Positions 6,516-13,517 are shown, counted from the first letter of the stretch. The stretch: DNA of 13,679 nucleotides from Candidatus Latescibacterota bacterium (GCA_022825185.1 JAJDYK010000106.1:1-13679); one strand, 5' to 3'. Program-made: numbers and translations. Notes: generated by a model from the letters alone, not told the origin.

Positions 6516-7748
6516 ATGTTGGCAATAGACGGAGGACCCAAGGTCCGCGAGACGCCATTTCCCAAGCGGCATCTCTTTGAGGACGAGGAGCGTCAGGCCG
6601 CGCTACGGCTGTTTTCTGAATCGCAGGAGAGCGGCAATGCAATCGGCTACAGTGGGCCAGAAGAATTGGCCTACGAGCGGGAGTTCGCCACGTTTATGGG
6701 GGGCGGCTATGCCGACTTGGTCAATTCGGGTACCTCGGCGCTCTACGCGGCATTGGGGGCTCTCAAACTAGAAGCGGCTGGCGAGGTGGTGATCCCGCCG
6801 ATTACGGATCCGGGTGGGGCGATGCCCGCGGCGCTGTTGTGCCAAGTGCCCGTGGTCGCCGATGCCGCGCCGGGGTCGTTCAATGCCGGGGCAGAGCAGA
6901 TCGCGGCGGTGCTGACGCCTCACACCCGCGCCATTGTCGTGGCCCACATTGCCGGCGAACCAGCGGATATGACGCCGATTTTGGCGCTAGCAGAGGAGCG
7001 CAGCATACCGATCATCGAGGATTGCGCTCAGGCCCACGGGGCGCGCTATCAGGGGCAGCTAGCGGGATCGTTGGGTACGGTGGCGGCCTTTTCGACCATG
7101 AGCGGCAAGCACCACGCGACGGGTCCGCAGGGCGGAGTGGTTTTTACCCGCGACGGAGAACTCTGCTGGGAGGCCAAGCGCTTTGCCGACCGGGGCAAGC
7201 CTTTTAATACGGAGGCCATCTCCAACCTGCGCGCCGGGCTCAATCTCAACGGCAACGACTTGTCGGCCGCCATCGGGCGGGTGCAGCTAAAGAAACTCGA
7301 TGCGATGATCGCCAAGCGGCGTCAGGTAGCGGCGCAAATCGAAGAGGCCATTGCCGAGTGCAAGGCGGTGCGGCTGGGATGGCAGGTGGCCGAGTCGGAG
7401 GGGGTGTACTGGTTTATGCGGTTCCATGTGAATGCGGCTAAACTCCAGGTCGATAAAGACGGCTTTGCCCGGGCTGTGGCCGCCGAGGGCATTCCGGTGA
7501 CGGCCGCGTATCGCCATATCCCCTCCGAGGCGATCTGGTTTAAGGAGCGGCAGGTCTTTCCCGGCAGCGACTATCCGTGGGGATTGCCGGCGTATGGAGG
7601 AGACCGCAATGCAGAGTTTCCCTGTCCCAACGCCGTTGATGCGGTTGAAAGCCACTTTATCATGTCGATTCACGAGCATTTTGCCGCGCGGGAGGTGGCG
7701 GATATTGCGGAGGCGTTTGCGAAAGTGGAGCAGGCGTATTTGCGTTAA
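6516..7748 (+). CDS. DegT/DnrJ/EryC1/StrS-type PLP-dependent aminotransferase
   Basis: I choose the ATG at 6516-6518, giving 410 residues. A GAAAGGAAG ribosome-binding site lies 6 bases upstream, and the resulting MLAIDGGPKVRETPFP is the typical family start. A GTG at 6486 would add ten unlikely residues. Landmarks are NSGTSAL (70-76) for the PLP phosphate, EDCAQAHGA (168-176) with the Asp that pairs with the pyridine nitrogen, and FSTMSGKHHATGPQGG (192-207) carrying the Schiff-base Lys198. In sugar aminotransferases the corresponding segment is usually 'FSF-x-x-x-K-x-x-x-x-GEGG', so 'TMSGKHHATGPQGG' is a variant site. The family aminates keto-sugars or similar substrates. With a sugar dehydrogenase nearby an amino-sugar role is plausible, but the acceptor is unknown. 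Confidence 0.9.
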   Translation: MLAIDGGPKVRETPFPKRHLFEDEERQAALRLFSESQESGNAIGYSGPEELAYEREFATFMGGGYADLVNSGTSALYAALGALKLEAAGEVVIPPITDPGGAMPAALLCQVPVVADAAPGSFNAGAEQIAAVLTPHTRAIVVAHIAGEPADMTPILALAEERSIPIIEDCAQAHGARYQGQLAGSLGTVAAFSTMSGKHHATGPQGGVVFTRDGELCWEAKRFADRGKPFNTEAISNLRAGLNLNGNDLSAAIGRVQLKKLDAMIAKRRQVAAQIEEAIAECKAVRLGWQVAESEGVYWFMRFHVNAAKLQVDKDGFARAVAAEGIPVTAAYRHIPSEAIWFKERQVFPGSDYPWGLPAYGGDRNAEFPCPNAVDAVESHFIMSIHEHFAAREVADIAEAFAKVEQAYLR

Positions 7749-7776
7749 TTAGCCTGAGCAATGGGACGTGCTATTT

Positions 7777-8622
7777 CTAAATAACCAACTCATTTTGTGC
7801 TTCTTTGCGGTGTGTTAATAAAGGGCCGCGCATACCGCGCTCAACTTTGGCAAACGCATCGTGGTTGTGAATACTCTCATAGTTGTTGCTCGATACGTAA
7901 AACCACGCAATGCGCTCTGCGTCCATCATCGCCAGCAAATCTGTTGCCACGTCGCGCACAATATCTTCGACGAACTTGGGATCATTATATGCACGCTCGG
8001 TGACGTATTTTTCATCTGGCCGTTTCAGAATGGGATACAGTTGACATGACGCATTGTATTCGCCAATATCGATCAAATCTTCAAACCAGATAAATTCATC
8101 ATCACAGGGGCGCACATTCATCGTTACTTCGGAACGCTGATTGTGAGCACCATAGTCGCTTATTTCTTTGCTGCACGGACAGAGGCTTGCCACGTTTGTC
8201 CGCACCCCGATCAGCTTGTCTTGTATTCCCTCATTTGTCAACATTGCTTTAAATTCGCAGTTGTAGTCCATCATTCCTTCAATGCCCGTCACAGGTGCTT
8301 TGCGCAACAAAAAAATAGGAAATGCCATGCTCAAAAACGCTTCTTCGGCTTCCAATAGTTCGAGCATTTCTTTGAGCACAATGTGCACACTATTAGGTGT
8401 AAAGTGTTTGTGATGCTCATTCAGTGCAATCATAAACCGCGACATATGAGTGCCCTTTTGATAGTGGGATAAACTCACGGTCATAGACAGATTGACCACT
8501 GTGTGAAATTCACCATTATCGCGCAGTGGCAAGGTCAAAGGATAGCGTACGTTAGATACGCCCACCTGATCAATTTCAATGCCGCGTTTGTCATGTGAAT
8601 TTTGTATATCTGGCAGATTCAT
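7777..8622 (-). CDS. folE2: GTP cyclohydrolase FolE2 (zinc-independent type IB)
   Basis: A 281-residue FolE2 enzyme, which converts GTP to 7,8-dihydroneopterin triphosphate for folate, and in some organisms for queuosine-type pathways. The hallmark SLCPCSKEIS (146-155) carries the metal-ligand Cys148, and GAHNQRSEV (158-166) carries His160. These sit one residue after the known ligands Cys147 and His159 of the gonococcal enzyme. The later SIHNHDA (251-256) provides the C-terminal His. Length and motif order are those of intact enzymes. FolE2 uses metals other than zinc and is often expressed under zinc limitation. A GGAG lies 6 bases before the ATG, directly after a strong inverted repeat. 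Two 60-base lines I counted inside the gene are 47% and 42% GC, against 63% in the aminotransferase, suggesting foreign origin. It converges on the aminotransferase with a 28-base gap. Confidence 0.95.
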   Translation of the reverse strand: MNLPDIQNSHDKRGIEIDQVGVSNVRYPLTLPLRDNGEFHTVVNLSMTVSLSHYQKGTHMSRFMIALNEHHKHFTPNSVHIVLKEMLELLEAEEAFLSMAFPIFLLRKAPVTGIEGMMDYNCEFKAMLTNEGIQDKLIGVRTNVASLCPCSKEISDYGAHNQRSEVTMNVRPCDDEFIWFEDLIDIGEYNASCQLYPILKRPDEKYVTERAYNDPKFVEDIVRDVATDLLAMMDAERIAWFYVSSNNYESIHNHDAFAKVERGMRGPLLTHRKEAQNELVI

Positions 8623-8634
8623 TCTGTTCTCCGT

Positions 8635-8663
8635 GGCGAAACTTATCGGCTAAAAGTTTCGCC
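8635..8663 (-). repeat. Perfect inverted repeat (10-bp arms, 9-bp loop) beside the folE2 ribosome-binding site
   Basis: Arms GGCGAAACTT (8635-8644) and AAGTTTCGCC (8654-8663) are exact reverse complements around a 9-base loop. On the coding (minus) strand the hairpin ends just before the GGAG of folE2 and contains the stop codon of the small upstream ORF. There is no T-run after it, so it is not a standard intrinsic terminator. It could be a repressor site (Zur is a known regulator of folE2 in some bacteria) or an RNA hairpin affecting translation. The repeat is certain; the role is inferred. Confidence 0.85.
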
Positions 8664-8834
8664 TAATCTACTTGAAAATACAAAATGGTCAATCTGATCC
8701 CGAGTTTGAGGGCGCGTTCCACCCAAAGGAATTTCGCTGACTTGCCAATCTGTTTTGCCAAAGCGTGCGATTATTGCACGGGCCTCTAGGGCCAGAGCGC
8801 TCTCGGTCGTCAAATCGCTTGACGGGCGAATCAC
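8643..8834 (-). CDS. Small ORF or gene remnant upstream of folE2 (63 aa)
   Basis: Open from a possible GTG at 8832-8834, or a few codons earlier after the in-frame stop at 8856-8858, to TAA at 8643-8645, 20 bases before folE2. The protein has a plausible helix (TTESALALEARAIIARFGKT), then DWQVSEIPLGGTRPQTRDQIDHFVF. The reading does not look like random antisense translation, and its composition and direction fit the folE2 block. I do not recognise it. There is no clear ribosome-binding site, and the N-terminus ends abruptly where the aldolase remnant begins. It may therefore be the C-terminal tail of a longer protein that entered together with folE2. It could also be a spurious frame. Confidence 0.4.
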   Translation of the reverse strand: MIRPSSDLTTESALALEARAIIARFGKTDWQVSEIPLGGTRPQTRDQIDHFVFSSRLGETFSR

Positions 8835-9026
8835 CCGGTAGTATGCTTGCGCAAATCAGGGCCGCTTGCAGCGCTGCGGCGCAACGCAACACCCACTGGC
8901 ACGCCCGAGTTGCTGGCCAAATACCGCGCCCAAGGGGCGCAGATGCTGGCCTATGGCGGCGATTTTGCCCTCGCGCAGGTTTTGGCCGATTGCCGCCGGG
9001 ATTTCGACCAAGCGTTCGGTGAATAA
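8820..9026 (+). pseudogene. Frameshifted C-terminal remnant of an HpcH/HpaI-type aldolase
   Basis: In one plus frame (about 8819-8890) the translation reads GESPGSMLAQIRAACSAAAQRN. Shifted by one base near 8890 the reading continues TPTGTPELLAKYRAQGAQML, then AYGGDFALAQVLADCRRDF, to a TAA at 9024-9026. Joined, this matches the end of HpcH/HpaI aldolases: a helix before the last strand, then 'G-x-(5-12)-Y-x-x-x-G-x-x-x-x-x-x-G-x-D-x-x-L'. These enzymes cleave or form 2-keto-3-deoxy acids with pyruvate. Only about 65 of the usual roughly 250 residues remain; the barrel core is missing and replaced by the folE2 block. The ATG at 9028 sits just after its stop, suggesting it was once in an operon with the M19-like gene. 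A sequencing error could explain the frameshift, but not the missing N-terminus. Confidence 0.6.
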
Positions 9027-9061
9027 GATGACCATGAGATTGCCCTCTGGCCGCATTTGGC

Positions 9062-9076
9062 CGCATATAGTATGCG
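9062..9076. repeat. 15-bp palindrome and flanking direct repeats just before the M19-like start
   Basis: CGCATA (9062-9067), spacer TAG and TATGCG (9071-9076) form a perfect inverted repeat ending 2 bases before the ATG at 9079. The sequence TGGCCGCAT occurs twice, at 9048-9056 and 9058-9066, with starts ten bases apart, about one helical turn; the second copy overlaps the palindrome. This arrangement suits a protein-binding site. If translation starts at 9028 instead, these bases are coding and the pattern may be chance. Confidence 0.45.
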
Positions 9077-9078
9077 AT

Positions 9079-10083
9079 ATGCTGGGGTTAAACCTGACCC
9101 ACCCCCGTTTCGTGATCGACGATATTGATCTGGGTAAAAAAGACGCGAGTACTTGCCGCGGCGACTTTCCCAAGTTTGCCGAATGGGGGGTGGAGGTGGT
9201 GATGTGCAAGGGGGGTACGGCTTACTACGATGAGAACTACAAACCGCTGTGGCGGCAGGAGTCGGAATGGCGTCCGGGCCGTGGCGGCGAGGATATGTTC
9301 CTGAGTCTGGCGATCAAGAATCCGACCCAACTGGTGCTGGGGGTGCTCGACCGTTTTTTGCTAAACATCGAAGCTTATCCCGAGCAGGTGCTGCTGGTGC
9401 GGACGGCTCGGGACTTGGATGCTGCACGGGAGGCGGGCAAGGTCGCGGTATTGATGGGGGCCAATCGCAGCGATTGGTTCGGCGACGGCCCCGGCATCCT
9501 GCGGATGTTTGCCCGCCTCGGGCTGCGGATGATCACCTTGGGCCAAGCGACCCGCGAGTTGGGTTGGGACGCCTCCAATGAGACCCGTTCGGGCGGGCGG
9601 ATGACCGAATTGGGAGTGCGGATGATTGCGGAGATGAACGCGGCCGGGATCCTCATCGATCTGGCCCATAGCAATGACCCCTGCGCCCTCGATATCATCG
9701 AAGTATCGACAAAGCCGGTGGTCGATTCGCACTCGCATCCGCGGGCCTTGGTCGATGAGCCGAGGGCGGCACACGACGAGGTTATGCGGGCATTGGCCGA
9801 GCGCGGCGGCGTATTGGGGATCCCGCCGCCGATCATCCGGCCACCGGGGGACGCACCCTATCAGGCGGTCGCGCCAGAACAGTTGGAGCAGACCTTGGTG
9901 CAGGTTCGCTACGCCGCTGATGTGATGGGTGTAGAAGGCGTGGGGATCGGCACCCACTTCAACAGTGCGGTATTGCCTTGGGTGGTAGAGGGCTTGCTGG
10001 ATGCGGGATTTGCCGAGGAGGAGACGAGCAAGATATGCGGCGGGAATTACCTGCGGGTCTTGCGCGAGGTCCTGCCCGCTTAA
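9079..10083 (+). CDS. Membrane-dipeptidase-like protein (peptidase M19 family) with altered metal-site motifs
   Basis: From the ATG at 9079 the protein is 334 residues. An alternative ATG at 9028, one base after the aldolase-remnant stop and with a GGTGA upstream, would add 17 residues. M19 features include the order of barrel strands, LGLRMITLG (148-155), ILIDLAHS (191-198), PVVDSHSHPRAL (214-224), VGIGTHFN (288-295) and the family ending GFAEEETSKICGGNYLRVL. Two zinc-ligand histidines (197 and 218) are kept. The N-terminal HxD motif is not evident: the region reads FVIDDIDLG. The bridging Glu position reads LMGANR, and the usual 'GTDFDG' reads GTHFNS. The enzyme may therefore bind a single metal, use other residues, or not be a dipeptidase. 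No signal peptide is visible, so it is probably cytoplasmic. Confidence 0.75.
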   Translation: MLGLNLTHPRFVIDDIDLGKKDASTCRGDFPKFAEWGVEVVMCKGGTAYYDENYKPLWRQESEWRPGRGGEDMFLSLAIKNPTQLVLGVLDRFLLNIEAYPEQVLLVRTARDLDAAREAGKVAVLMGANRSDWFGDGPGILRMFARLGLRMITLGQATRELGWDASNETRSGGRMTELGVRMIAEMNAAGILIDLAHSNDPCALDIIEVSTKPVVDSHSHPRALVDEPRAAHDEVMRALAERGGVLGIPPPIIRPPGDAPYQAVAPEQLEQTLVQVRYAADVMGVEGVGIGTHFNSAVLPWVVEGLLDAGFAEEETSKICGGNYLRVLREVLPA

Positions 10084-10186
10084 CTGGAGACTGAAGGAGC
10101 AGCAGGCGGTGATTAGGCCGCCGCAGTACCGGAGAGAAGACAAGGGGTCGCGGCTTTACAAGCCGAGATATTGAAAGGGGCTTATT
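10084..10186 (+). promoter_or_regulatory. Gap between M19-like and PhyH genes with two small hairpins
   Basis: A non-coding gap of 103 bases. One inverted repeat pairs GGCGG (10105-10109) with CCGCC (10118-10122). A second, CGGCTT-TAC-AAGCCG at 10151-10165, is perfect with 6-bp arms. Neither is followed by a T-run, so they are not clear terminators. GAAAGGGG six bases before the GTG at 10187 is the ribosome-binding site of the PhyH gene. A promoter could be present, but I see no convincing -35/-10 pair. Confidence 0.4.
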
Positions 10187-10918
10187 GTGCTGAATACCGA
10201 TGCCGGGAGCTTTGACTCAGAAGGCTATTGTTTTTTTCCCGATGTTTTCGGGCCGGATGAGGTTGACGCCATGCAGCATTCGCTGGACGTGGGCGTGCGC
10301 GCGGGTTTTCTCGACCGGGATCAATACTACGGCGAGCCGCACACCAAGGAAGTGTTCTGGCTGGAGGTCTGCCGCTATCCGTACCTGCTCGATGCGGTGG
10401 AGGCCGTCTTGGGTCCCAACCTGATCTTGGTCTATTCGAGCATGTTCATCAAGCTGCCAGGCGATGGGACCAGCGTGGGCTGGCACCAGGACAACAACTA
10501 TTGGCCCAGCGTCCACGGCACCGATGTGGCTACCGTGTGGCTGGCGCTCGACGACGCGGACGCTGAAAACGCCGCCATGCGCATCATTCCCGGTTCACAC
10601 CGGGACTACCAAGAGATGGAAACCGTGCCTGCGGAGGAGACTGAGATGCTGAAAAAGAAGGTGCAGGTCGCCCCCGAAATGGAGGATCAAGCCGTAATGA
10701 TGGAGATGAAGGCCGGTAGTCTGTCCATCCACGACTCCTACATTCTGCACGGCAGCCTAGCGAATGAAAGTGGACGCCGCCGCGCTGGCTATACGATTCG
10801 CTACTGCAGCACAGATACGGCTTGGGTGGACATGGACCAACATCCGATTCCGGTGTTTCTAGTGCGCGGGGAAGGAGGGCCACTGGGGGAGCGGTATACG
10901 GATCTGCGACCTGAATAA
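10187..10918 (+). CDS. Phytanoyl-CoA dioxygenase (PhyH) family protein
   Basis: A 243-residue non-haem iron, 2-oxoglutarate-dependent oxygenase. It starts at a GTG with GAAAGGGG six bases upstream. The N-terminal strand FDSEGYCFFPDVFGPDEVDAM (9-29) is typical. The iron-binding triad is visible as His100 and Asp102 in GWHQDNNYW and His188 in ILHGSLANES. The arginines in GRRRAGYTIRY (196-206) supply the usual 2-oxoglutarate contact. MRIIPGSH (131-138) and KAGSLSIHDS (175-184) complete the double-stranded beta-helix. Family members hydroxylate acyl-CoA, small acids, ectoine or natural products. The H-x-D-x-x-x-W motif and the short length place it with the many bacterial members of unknown substrate. 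The toroid protein follows after 32 bases with a strong ribosome-binding site, so the two probably form an operon. Confidence 0.92.
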   Translation: MLNTDAGSFDSEGYCFFPDVFGPDEVDAMQHSLDVGVRAGFLDRDQYYGEPHTKEVFWLEVCRYPYLLDAVEAVLGPNLILVYSSMFIKLPGDGTSVGWHQDNNYWPSVHGTDVATVWLALDDADAENAAMRIIPGSHRDYQEMETVPAEETEMLKKKVQVAPEMEDQAVMMEMKAGSLSIHDSYILHGSLANESGRRRAGYTIRYCSTDTAWVDMDQHPIPVFLVRGEGGPLGERYTDLRPE

Positions 10919-10950
10919 CTCAATGCTTGTACACTTAGGAGGAACCCCAA

Positions 10951-12774
10951 ATGGCCTACGTATCTATTGCCGCTAAGACCCGCAAAAACCCGCCTCATTG
11001 GGCCGTGCGCCAACGCGAATTGATCGCCTTGATGGACCGCGCCGCCCACCCCTTTGTTGAGCACAGTACTCGTCCAGACGGCACCCTGATCCAGCGCACG
11101 GAGTGGACCAGCATGGACGGCACGGACAATGGCTACGAGGCCTTCCTATCCTTCCCCCTGTTTTACCTGCTGGGCGGCGGCGAGCACATCTATCAGATAG
11201 CCTGCAAAGAGTGGGACGCCATCACCTGGCAGTACGCCAACTACGGCACGGTCGAGCGCGAGTTCGTCACTGGTTTCGACTGGTTCCACCACTCCGAAAG
11301 CTATACCTATATCTACTATTTGGCGCTGGCCGATCCCGCCCACCTCATCAACCGCACCCGCGCCCTGCGCTACGCTGCCATGTACACCGGTGCCGACCCG
11401 CTGGCACCCAATTGGGACGCTCAGCGCAAAATGATTCGCTCGCCGCTCAACGGCAGCAAGGGCCCGCGCTTTGTCACTACTCAAGTCGATTGGGATTACC
11501 ACCGACCCATCTTGGCCGATTATCTAGCGCCCTTTGAGGATATTCCGGGTACCGACAGTTCTGACCCGCTCTTCAAGGTCGATTGGACGGACGACGAAGT
11601 ATTTGCCCGGGTGCTCGACTTGATCAACCGGCGCATGACCCGCTGCGATGTGCCTCTCAATCTGAGTATCGCCAGCTTGATCACCAACGCCTATCTCCAC
11701 ACTGGCGACGACCAGTACAAAACTTGGGTGCTCGATTATTTACAGGCGTGGGAGGAGCGCTGCAAGGCCAATGGCGGCATCATGCCCGACAATATTGGAC
11801 CCGAGGGAACCGTTGGCGAGTTGATGGACGGCAAGTGGTGGGGTGGGTACTACGGCTGGCGCTGGCCGCACGGGGCGCGCAATATCGTCGAGCCGGCCCT
11901 AGTGGCTGGCAGTTGCGCCCTGCTGATGACCGGCGATGATTCCCATTTGGACTTGGCTCGCTCGCAACTCGACATGCTGTGGGAACTGCGGCGCGAGGAG
12001 GACGGTCGCGTCAAGGTGCCAGCCCGCCATGGCGGGCTGGGCTGGTTTGATTTTCGACCGCCCGACCCTTACTTGTACATTCATTTATACTACTTGAGCC
12101 AAAGCGAGCGGGATTTGGCCCGCCTCGACGAAGTTTTTCCCGACCGCGCCGCTTTTGCCGGTCTGCCCCCTGACTGGGGTGCAGCTAAAGCCGGCATCTG
12201 CCCGCCGACAGCTTGGTTCGCCTTTGTCGAAGGCAAAAACTTAGGCTACGTCGATCAGGTGATCGACTCGACTTACTCAAGCATCTGCCACAGCTTGGAT
12301 CGCTTGGAGAACGACGACAGCGATCCAGAGACGCGCGAGTGCTACCACTTCCAGCGGCTCAATCCCGTGCTGCCCGAAGCCCTGATCCAGATGGCCTTGG
12401 GCACGCCCGCGGCGATTTACAACGGCGGGATGCTCCAAGCCCACGTGTACTATTTCGACCCGCAGCGTCGTCGTCCCGGTCTGCCCGAGTACGTCGCGGC
12501 TTTAGTTGATCGGGTCAGCGCCGACGGAGTTAGTCTGACGCTGGTGAATACGGACCCAGTGGCAGGCCGCGATGTTTTATTGCAGGCCGGTTCCTTTGGC
12601 GAGCACCAATTCACGGGTGCTCAACTAGAGGACGAAGACGGCCAAGATCAGTCTGTTGCGGTAGAGGATCGGTACCTCCAAGTGCATTTGGGACCAGCGG
12701 CTCAGGCTCGCTTGCACCTTGGGCTGAAGCGCTTTGCCCGTGCGCCTTCCTATAGTACCCCTCTTTTTGACTGA
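10951..12774 (+). CDS. Large protein of unknown function, probable alpha/alpha-toroid (six-hairpin glycosidase-like)
   Basis: A 607-residue protein without a signal peptide. AGGAGG eight bases before the ATG gives a strong start. Residues 20 to about 480 are mostly paired helices rich in Trp, Tyr and His, as in alpha/alpha-toroid hydrolases and lyases. Conspicuous segments are TSMDGTDNGYEAFLSFP (53-69), FDWFHHSESYTYIYYLALADP (109-129), VDWDYHRP (179-186), DGKWWGGYYGWRWPHG (293-308) and LGWFDFRPPDPYLYIHLYY (363-381). Acidic residues at 56, 59 and 63 and the His pairs are candidate catalytic groups. From about residue 495 the pattern turns to beta strands (GVSLTLVNTDPVAGRDVLLQ), suggesting a C-terminal beta-sandwich. 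I do not recognise a named family. It lies 32 bases behind the PhyH gene. A glycan- or uronate-acting role is an inference from fold and neighbours only. Confidence 0.8.
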   Translation: MAYVSIAAKTRKNPPHWAVRQRELIALMDRAAHPFVEHSTRPDGTLIQRTEWTSMDGTDNGYEAFLSFPLFYLLGGGEHIYQIACKEWDAITWQYANYGTVEREFVTGFDWFHHSESYTYIYYLALADPAHLINRTRALRYAAMYTGADPLAPNWDAQRKMIRSPLNGSKGPRFVTTQVDWDYHRPILADYLAPFEDIPGTDSSDPLFKVDWTDDEVFARVLDLINRRMTRCDVPLNLSIASLITNAYLHTGDDQYKTWVLDYLQAWEERCKANGGIMPDNIGPEGTVGELMDGKWWGGYYGWRWPHGARNIVEPALVAGSCALLMTGDDSHLDLARSQLDMLWELRREEDGRVKVPARHGGLGWFDFRPPDPYLYIHLYYLSQSERDLARLDEVFPDRAAFAGLPPDWGAAKAGICPPTAWFAFVEGKNLGYVDQVIDSTYSSICHSLDRLENDDSDPETRECYHFQRLNPVLPEALIQMALGTPAAIYNGGMLQAHVYYFDPQRRRPGLPEYVAALVDRVSADGVSLTLVNTDPVAGRDVLLQAGSFGEHQFTGAQLEDEDGQDQSVAVEDRYLQVHLGPAAQARLHLGLKRFARAPSYSTPLFD

Positions 12775-12845
12775 GATAGCGATACCACGCCCCGAGAGCC
12801 TGATATAGTTCGTCAGTCCCGATGTTGCCGACACAAGGGTGAGCG

Positions 12846-13517
12846 CTAGGCAAATACGAGCGGCTGATAAAAGTCGGGCTGGTGAAAGCTGGGATTGGGT
12901 GTACCCACGGGTGCCCACGAACCCCAGTGAGGGTGAGAAGTGCGGTCGCCGCACTTGTAGAAGTTGCCCTTCCACTGAGTGCCTGGCGCGGGCGCCTGGG
13001 CACCGAAGTACTGGGCGAAGAGGGCGAAGGGGACGAGATACTCGACCGCCCAAGTCGTGGGGGTGGTGCGCTCTGGTTCGACGATTTTGGGGAGGGTTGT
13101 GGCGATGCGGATGGTGGCTCCGTCGGCGTCGCTGACGTTTTCAGTTTCTCGGCCTTGGGCGCGCTCTGCGGCTGACGGGCAGCGGTGCAGGAGCATGGTG
13201 CCGCCGCAGTTGACCTCGAAATTGAAGTAAGCCTGCGAGTCGGGCAGGGGGGCGACGAAGAATTCGACGCAAGAATCGGTGCAGACGGAATCTTGGAAGC
13301 GCTCGGCCACGGCGCGGACGTAGCGGTCCTCGACGCGGAAGATAATGGATAGTGCCCGCTCGTCGTAGAGCACGCGCGCCTGAGTGCGGGGACGATGGCC
13401 GGAATCTTCCCAGGAAAAGTGGGTGATCTCTAAGGTCTCGGCCGTCTGCCATTGGGGACGCTCCCAATCGGCGTCGGGCAGGTCGAGGTCGTCGGTGCGG
13501 TGAATGGTGTAGTGCAT
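12846..13517 (-). CDS. Carbohydrate-binding family 9-like (CBM9/DOMON-type) protein
   Basis: I choose the ATG at 13515-13517, giving 223 residues; a TTG at 13604 would add 29 residues that do not fit the family start. The protein begins HYTIHRTDDLDLPDADWERP, the usual 'x-IDG-x-W' entry of CBM9-like domains. It continues with ARVLYDERALSIIFRVED (47-64), VCTDSCVEFFVAP (78-90), YFNFEVNCGG (97-106) and WAVEYLVPF (156-164). The closing segment GNFYKCGD...WGSWAPVG...FHQPDFYQPLVF (184-222) is typical of the stand-alone CBM9-like group. There is no signal peptide, catalytic module or obvious enzyme motif. Such proteins are assumed to bind sugars. It converges with the toroid gene, leaving a 71-base gap without a clear terminator. 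No Shine-Dalgarno sequence precedes the ATG; instead CCTCC sits there. Confidence 0.85.
   Translation of the reverse strand: MHYTIHRTDDLDLPDADWERPQWQTAETLEITHFSWEDSGHRPRTQARVLYDERALSIIFRVEDRYVRAVAERFQDSVCTDSCVEFFVAPLPDSQAYFNFEVNCGGTMLLHRCPSAAERAQGRETENVSDADGATIRIATTLPKIVEPERTTPTTWAVEYLVPFALFAQYFGAQAPAPGTQWKGNFYKCGDRTSHPHWGSWAPVGTPNPSFHQPDFYQPLVFA

Noticed and set aside
8866..9078. Longer N-terminus for the M19-like protein
   Set aside because: The region encodes the aldolase remnant in another frame and gives a Trp/Pro/Arg-rich translation. The start at 9028 remains possible; 8866 does not.
12775..12845. Terminator between the converging toroid and CBM9-like genes
   Set aside because: I found no stable hairpin followed by a T-run in either direction in this 71-base gap.
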